Below, piece after piece: positions 63,419 through 64,000 of a stretch of DNA of 64,000 bases (the first letter of the stretch is position 1; the number at the start of each line of letters is the position of its first letter). The position numbers and the translations under genes were made by a program. The stretch covers positions 186,001 to 250,000 of the forward strand of contig NZ_JABUXU010000004.1 in the NCBI RefSeq assembly GCF_014897675.1. The letters run 5' to 3'. The notes under the pieces are model-generated. The model worked only from the letters and a program-made list of their open reading frames with translations. It did no database searches and was not told the origin of the DNA. The stretch comes from Advenella sp. FME57. GTDB lineage: Bacteria > Pseudomonadota > Gammaproteobacteria > Burkholderiales > Burkholderiaceae_B.

Positions 63419-64000
63419 TTAACTGACAGAGTCTGACGACGCAGTGCGCGTCGTTGGCCCGCGTGTCCGGCTGTATGCCTGCGCCTTGGCAATTTCGTGG
63501 CGTAACTGGTCGAATCCGGTGGCTGGGACCGTTTCGTTCTGGCGATCGGCAATGTCTTCAAGCCGATCCAGCAACACGTCGGCCGAGCGTTCGCTCTCGT
63601 TCAGATATATGCCATGTGTCATGGTGATGTTCGCCTGTTCAACGCTGCCAGCTCCTGCCATCAGGATGGTGCGGTTGGGGGCGTTCTCTGCGACAAGCGC
63701 AACCAGGGCCGGGCTGACCGATGCCGGCGACAGCATGTCCAGGGTTTGCTGCTCCAGCAGCCCCGCTGTCATGGCTGTGGCTGCCGTGGGGGCAAGGCAG
63801 TTCACATGCACGCCATTGCGTTCGCCTTCCTGCGCCAGTGTCTGCATCAGGCCGACCAGCGCCATTTTGGCGGCACCGTAGTTGGCCTGCCCGAAATTAC
63901 CGTAAAGTCCCGAAGAAGAGGTCGTCATCACGATACGGCCATAGTTCTGATCGCGCATCCTGTTCCACACGGCATGGGTGCAGTGTACCGACCCCATCAG
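63419..64000 (-). CDS. SDR-family 3-hydroxyacyl-CoA dehydrogenase (cut by window edge)
   Basis: The frame is open through the last base, so about 193 C-terminal residues are visible. RIVMTTSSSGLYGNFGQANY with GAAKMALVGLMQTLAQEGER carries the catalytic Ser, Tyr and Lys of classical SDRs; the sequence resembles the dehydrogenase domain of MFE-2-type (17beta-HSD4) enzymes. The C-terminal extension after the SDR core is longer than usual. It probably oxidises the (R)-3-hydroxyacyl-CoA made by the MaoC hydratase downstream. Confidence 0.85.
   Translation of the reverse strand: MMGSVHCTHAVWNRMRDQNYGRIVMTTSSSGLYGNFGQANYGAAKMALVGLMQTLAQEGERNGVHVNCLAPTAATAMTAGLLEQQTLDMLSPASVSPALVALVAENAPNRTILMAGAGSVEQANITMTHGIYLNESERSADVLLDRLEDIADRQNETVPATGFDQLRHEIAKAQAYSRTRGPTTRTASSDSVS

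Noticed and set aside
1-64000. tRNA, rRNA, CRISPR, prophage or insertion sequences
   Set aside because: I looked for TPsiC-like loops, repeated spacers, transposase motifs and flanking terminal repeats and found none that I could support.

Overview
The window looks like the chromosome of a betaproteobacterium of the Burkholderiales, most likely Alcaligenaceae (the Bordetella/Achromobacter/Advenella group). This rests on moderate GC content, four Bug-family (TctC-like) periplasmic receptors, and many LysR, IclR, LacI and TrmB-controlled catabolic operons with CoA chemistry. No rRNA, tRNA, CRISPR array, prophage or insertion sequence was recognised. Nearly everything is accessory carbon catabolism, arranged as a series of regulator-plus-operon modules.

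Layout. 1-8.8 kb: the end of an NmrA-like gene; an MFS transporter / SDR / iron-alcohol dehydrogenase operon divergent from a LysR regulator; a second LysR gene divergent from an isochorismatase-family hydrolase; a CGNR zinc-finger regulator divergent from an exported alpha/beta hydrolase with an Asp nucleophile. 8.9-12 kb: a glutathione transferase and a YheS-like ABC-F protein with a terminator-like hairpin just before its start. 12.5-26.7 kb: a large CoA island with a Bug receptor, a three-gene biotin carboxylase, a hydratase/dehydrogenase fusion, a DUF35 protein with a thiolase-like partner lacking the usual nucleophilic Cys, and a two-subunit CoA-transferase. A divergent Bug receptor and an aldehyde dehydrogenase / 3-hydroxyisobutyrate-dehydrogenase-like / IclR set follow. 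A shared palindrome next to the promoters suggests that IclR controls both halves. 26.7-32.4 kb: a RidA remnant, then a LacI regulator with a Bug receptor, SDR, VOC, SnoaL-like and cupin dioxygenase genes; GGAAACGTTTCC-like operators recur through this module.

32.9-48.0 kb: a FAD oxidoreductase, then glpK and glpR on the minus strand. Divergent from glpR is a plus-strand run: PhyH dioxygenase, acyl-CoA ligase, second PhyH dioxygenase, family VIII-type esterase, and a complete LIV-type ABC importer, followed by glpD. GlpR-type half-sites lie directly before the first PhyH gene, so this looks like an unfamiliar catabolic pathway inserted into the glycerol regulon. It is my strongest candidate for an undescribed system.

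48.6-64 kb: a complete TctCBA transporter, a TrmB-family regulator, and a second biotin-carboxylase pathway. That pathway has a mesaconyl-CoA-hydratase-like protein, a BCCP, a biotin carboxylase, a TauE/SafE permease, a CitE-like lyase, an enolase-superfamily enzyme, a carboxyltransferase, an ADP-forming acyl-CoA synthetase, a MaoC hydratase and an SDR cut by the window edge. Functional assignments come from motif recognition by eye; substrates are inferred unless stated otherwise.
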